Shown here: positions 6,330 through 7,166 of the stretch, one piece after another
Numbering within the stretch: the first letter of the stretch is position 1
How the letters are laid out: every line of letters begins with the position of its first letter
Assembly: GCA_021783525.1 (NCBI GenBank)
Contig: JAJXTT010000088.1
Coordinates: 1 to 7,166 of the forward strand
DNA: 7,166 nucleotides
Origin: Pseudomonadota bacterium
Lineage (GTDB): Bacteria > Pseudomonadota > Gammaproteobacteria > Burkholderiales > Gallionellaceae
Reading direction: 5' to 3'
Made by a program: the position numbers and the translations under genes
Notes under the pieces: generated by a model
The model's database searches: none
What the model was told of the DNA's origin: nothing
Seen by the model: the letters and a program-made list of their open reading frames with translations, nothing else

Positions 6330-7042
6330 GCGATCTCGATACACAACGCAGGCAGTTTCTGAAGACGTCCCTCGGCGCGGCAGCAGTCGCAATCGCGCCC
6401 GGGATGCTGTTGTTCGATACGGCGCAAGGCAAAACAGAAGCGGCCAGCAGCAAGGTGCGCTGGGGCATGCTGATCGATACCGCACAATGCAAGACCGGCT
6501 GCAACGATTGCGTCACGGCATGCAACAAGGAGAATGGCTTGTCGGGAGGAACGTTACCTACCGATTCCCAATGGATGCGCAAGATCGATATCAAGGATAT
6601 CAGCAACGGGCACGAGACGTCCCTGCCCATGATGTGCCAGCATTGCGAGGAACCGCCCTGCGTGGACGTTTGCCCGACCGGTGCTTCGTTCAAGCGTGCG
6701 GACGGAATCGTTCTGGTCGACAAGCATCGCTGCATCGGTTGCCGCTATTGCATGATGGCCTGTCCGTACAAAGCCCGCTCTTTCGTGCACGAGCCGCTGC
6801 ATGACCAGAATCCGGACGTGCCGCGCGGCAAGGGCACGGTCGAGTCCTGCACCATGTGCGTGCACCGTATCGACAAAGGACAGCAACCTGCATGTGCGCA
6901 AGCCTGCCCGAACAAAGCCATACTGTTCGGCAATCTGAATGATGCGAACAGCGAGATTGCCCAGAAGTTACGCAGCGTCGCCTCCGTTCAGGTTCGCGCA
7001 GATCTGCAATTGAACCCTGGCATCCGTTACCAAGGACTTTGA
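6326..7042 (+). CDS. dsrO: DsrO, Tat-exported four-cluster ferredoxin-like protein
   Basis: This 238-residue periplasmic iron-sulfur protein of the HybA/NrfC-like family is thought to relay electrons between DsrJ and the membrane subunit DsrP. A twin-arginine signal, RRQFLK at residues 8-13, precedes a hydrophobic stretch (about 14-31), so export in folded form is expected. Sixteen cysteines form four groups: 55/59/62/66, 104/107/112/116, 136/139/142/146 and 175/178/190/194. These are enough for four [4Fe-4S] clusters, with CVDVCPTGA, CIGCRYCMMACPYKA and CAQACPNKA as typical segments. The start ATG overlaps the dsrJ stop in an ATGA (6326-6329), and AAGGA at 6315-6319 lies 6 nt before it. dsrP follows after 2 nt. 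Confidence 0.96.
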   Translation: MSDLDTQRRQFLKTSLGAAAVAIAPGMLLFDTAQGKTEAASSKVRWGMLIDTAQCKTGCNDCVTACNKENGLSGGTLPTDSQWMRKIDIKDISNGHETSLPMMCQHCEEPPCVDVCPTGASFKRADGIVLVDKHRCIGCRYCMMACPYKARSFVHEPLHDQNPDVPRGKGTVESCTMCVHRIDKGQQPACAQACPNKAILFGNLNDANSEIAQKLRSVASVQVRADLQLNPGIRYQGL

Positions 7043-7044
7043 AC

Positions 7045-7166
7045 ATGGCTGATCTTTACGCATTGCGTGCCAAGAACCGTTTGTACTACGTGTTGCTTGC
7101 CGTTGCCGGTCTGGTCGTTCTGGCCGGTCTGTATGCCGTACACATGATGGAATCGCATGGTCACAT
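7045..7166 (+). CDS. dsrP: DsrP, NrfD-like membrane subunit, N-terminal part (3' truncated by window)
   Basis: Only the first 40 complete codons are present: MADLYALRAKNRLYYVLLAV, then a hydrophobic helix to about residue 32, then AVHMMESHGH. The H-x-MES-x-GH segment after the first helix is typical of DsrP, a NrfD/PsrC-family integral membrane protein expected to have about ten helices and to interact with quinone in the DsrMKJOP complex. AAGGA at 7032-7036, inside the end of dsrO, is 8 nt before the ATG. The frame is open to the window end. The position directly after dsrO is the invariant one for dsrP in this operon type. dsrN is expected downstream. Confidence 0.9.
   Translation, partial: MADLYALRAKNRLYYVLLAVAGLVVLAGLYAVHMMESHGH

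Overview
The window is an uninterrupted stretch of a dissimilatory sulfite reductase (dsr) operon of the sulfur-oxidising, reverse-acting type. All genes are on the + strand, in the order dsrB (3' end) - dsrE - dsrF - dsrH - dsrC - dsrM - dsrK - dsrL - dsrJ - dsrO - dsrP (5' end). This matches the order known from Allochromatium vinosum and from beta-proteobacterial sulfur oxidisers such as Thiobacillus denitrificans. The presence of dsrEFH and dsrL, plus a full five-gene dsrMKJOP set, points to oxidation of stored or imported sulfur to sulfite rather than sulfate reduction. Gene order, moderately high GC content and protein character suggest a beta- or gamma-proteobacterium. A member of the Nitrosomonadales (Gallionella/Sideroxydans/Sulfuricella-like) is my best guess, but I cannot fix the genus by eye.

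Layout: 2-268 is the C-terminus of DsrB. Positions 283-1328 encode the DsrE2F2H2 sulfurtransferase. Positions 1356-1691 encode DsrC, the sulfur-carrier and substrate protein. Positions 1719-3978 encode DsrM and DsrK, the membrane cytochrome b and the cytoplasmic iron-sulfur subunit that handles DsrC. Positions 3994-5961 encode DsrL, the NAD(P)H-linked iron-sulfur flavoprotein. Positions 5961-7042 encode the periplasmic triheme cytochrome DsrJ and the Tat-exported ferredoxin-like DsrO. Position 7045 onward is the start of the NrfD-like membrane subunit DsrP, cut by the window end.

How they fit together: sulfane sulfur is passed via DsrE (Cys78) and DsrEFH to the C-terminal cysteine of DsrC. 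DsrAB (rDsr) oxidises the persulfide to sulfite, with DsrL taking the electrons towards NAD(P)+. DsrMKJOP connects the DsrC thiol/disulfide state to the quinone pool and the periplasm. All diagnostic cysteines, heme motifs and cluster ligands are present, and no gene looks broken.

Intergenic gaps are 1-27 nt or overlaps. I see no internal terminator, promoter, RNA gene, mobile element or CRISPR, and no gene-free stretch over 300 bases. I do not see an undescribed system here. The points worth a second look are a GGGGTC/GACCCC inverted repeat inside dsrK, a modified nucleotide-binding region in DsrL, NarI-like histidine spacing in DsrM, and the coupling pattern of the genes.
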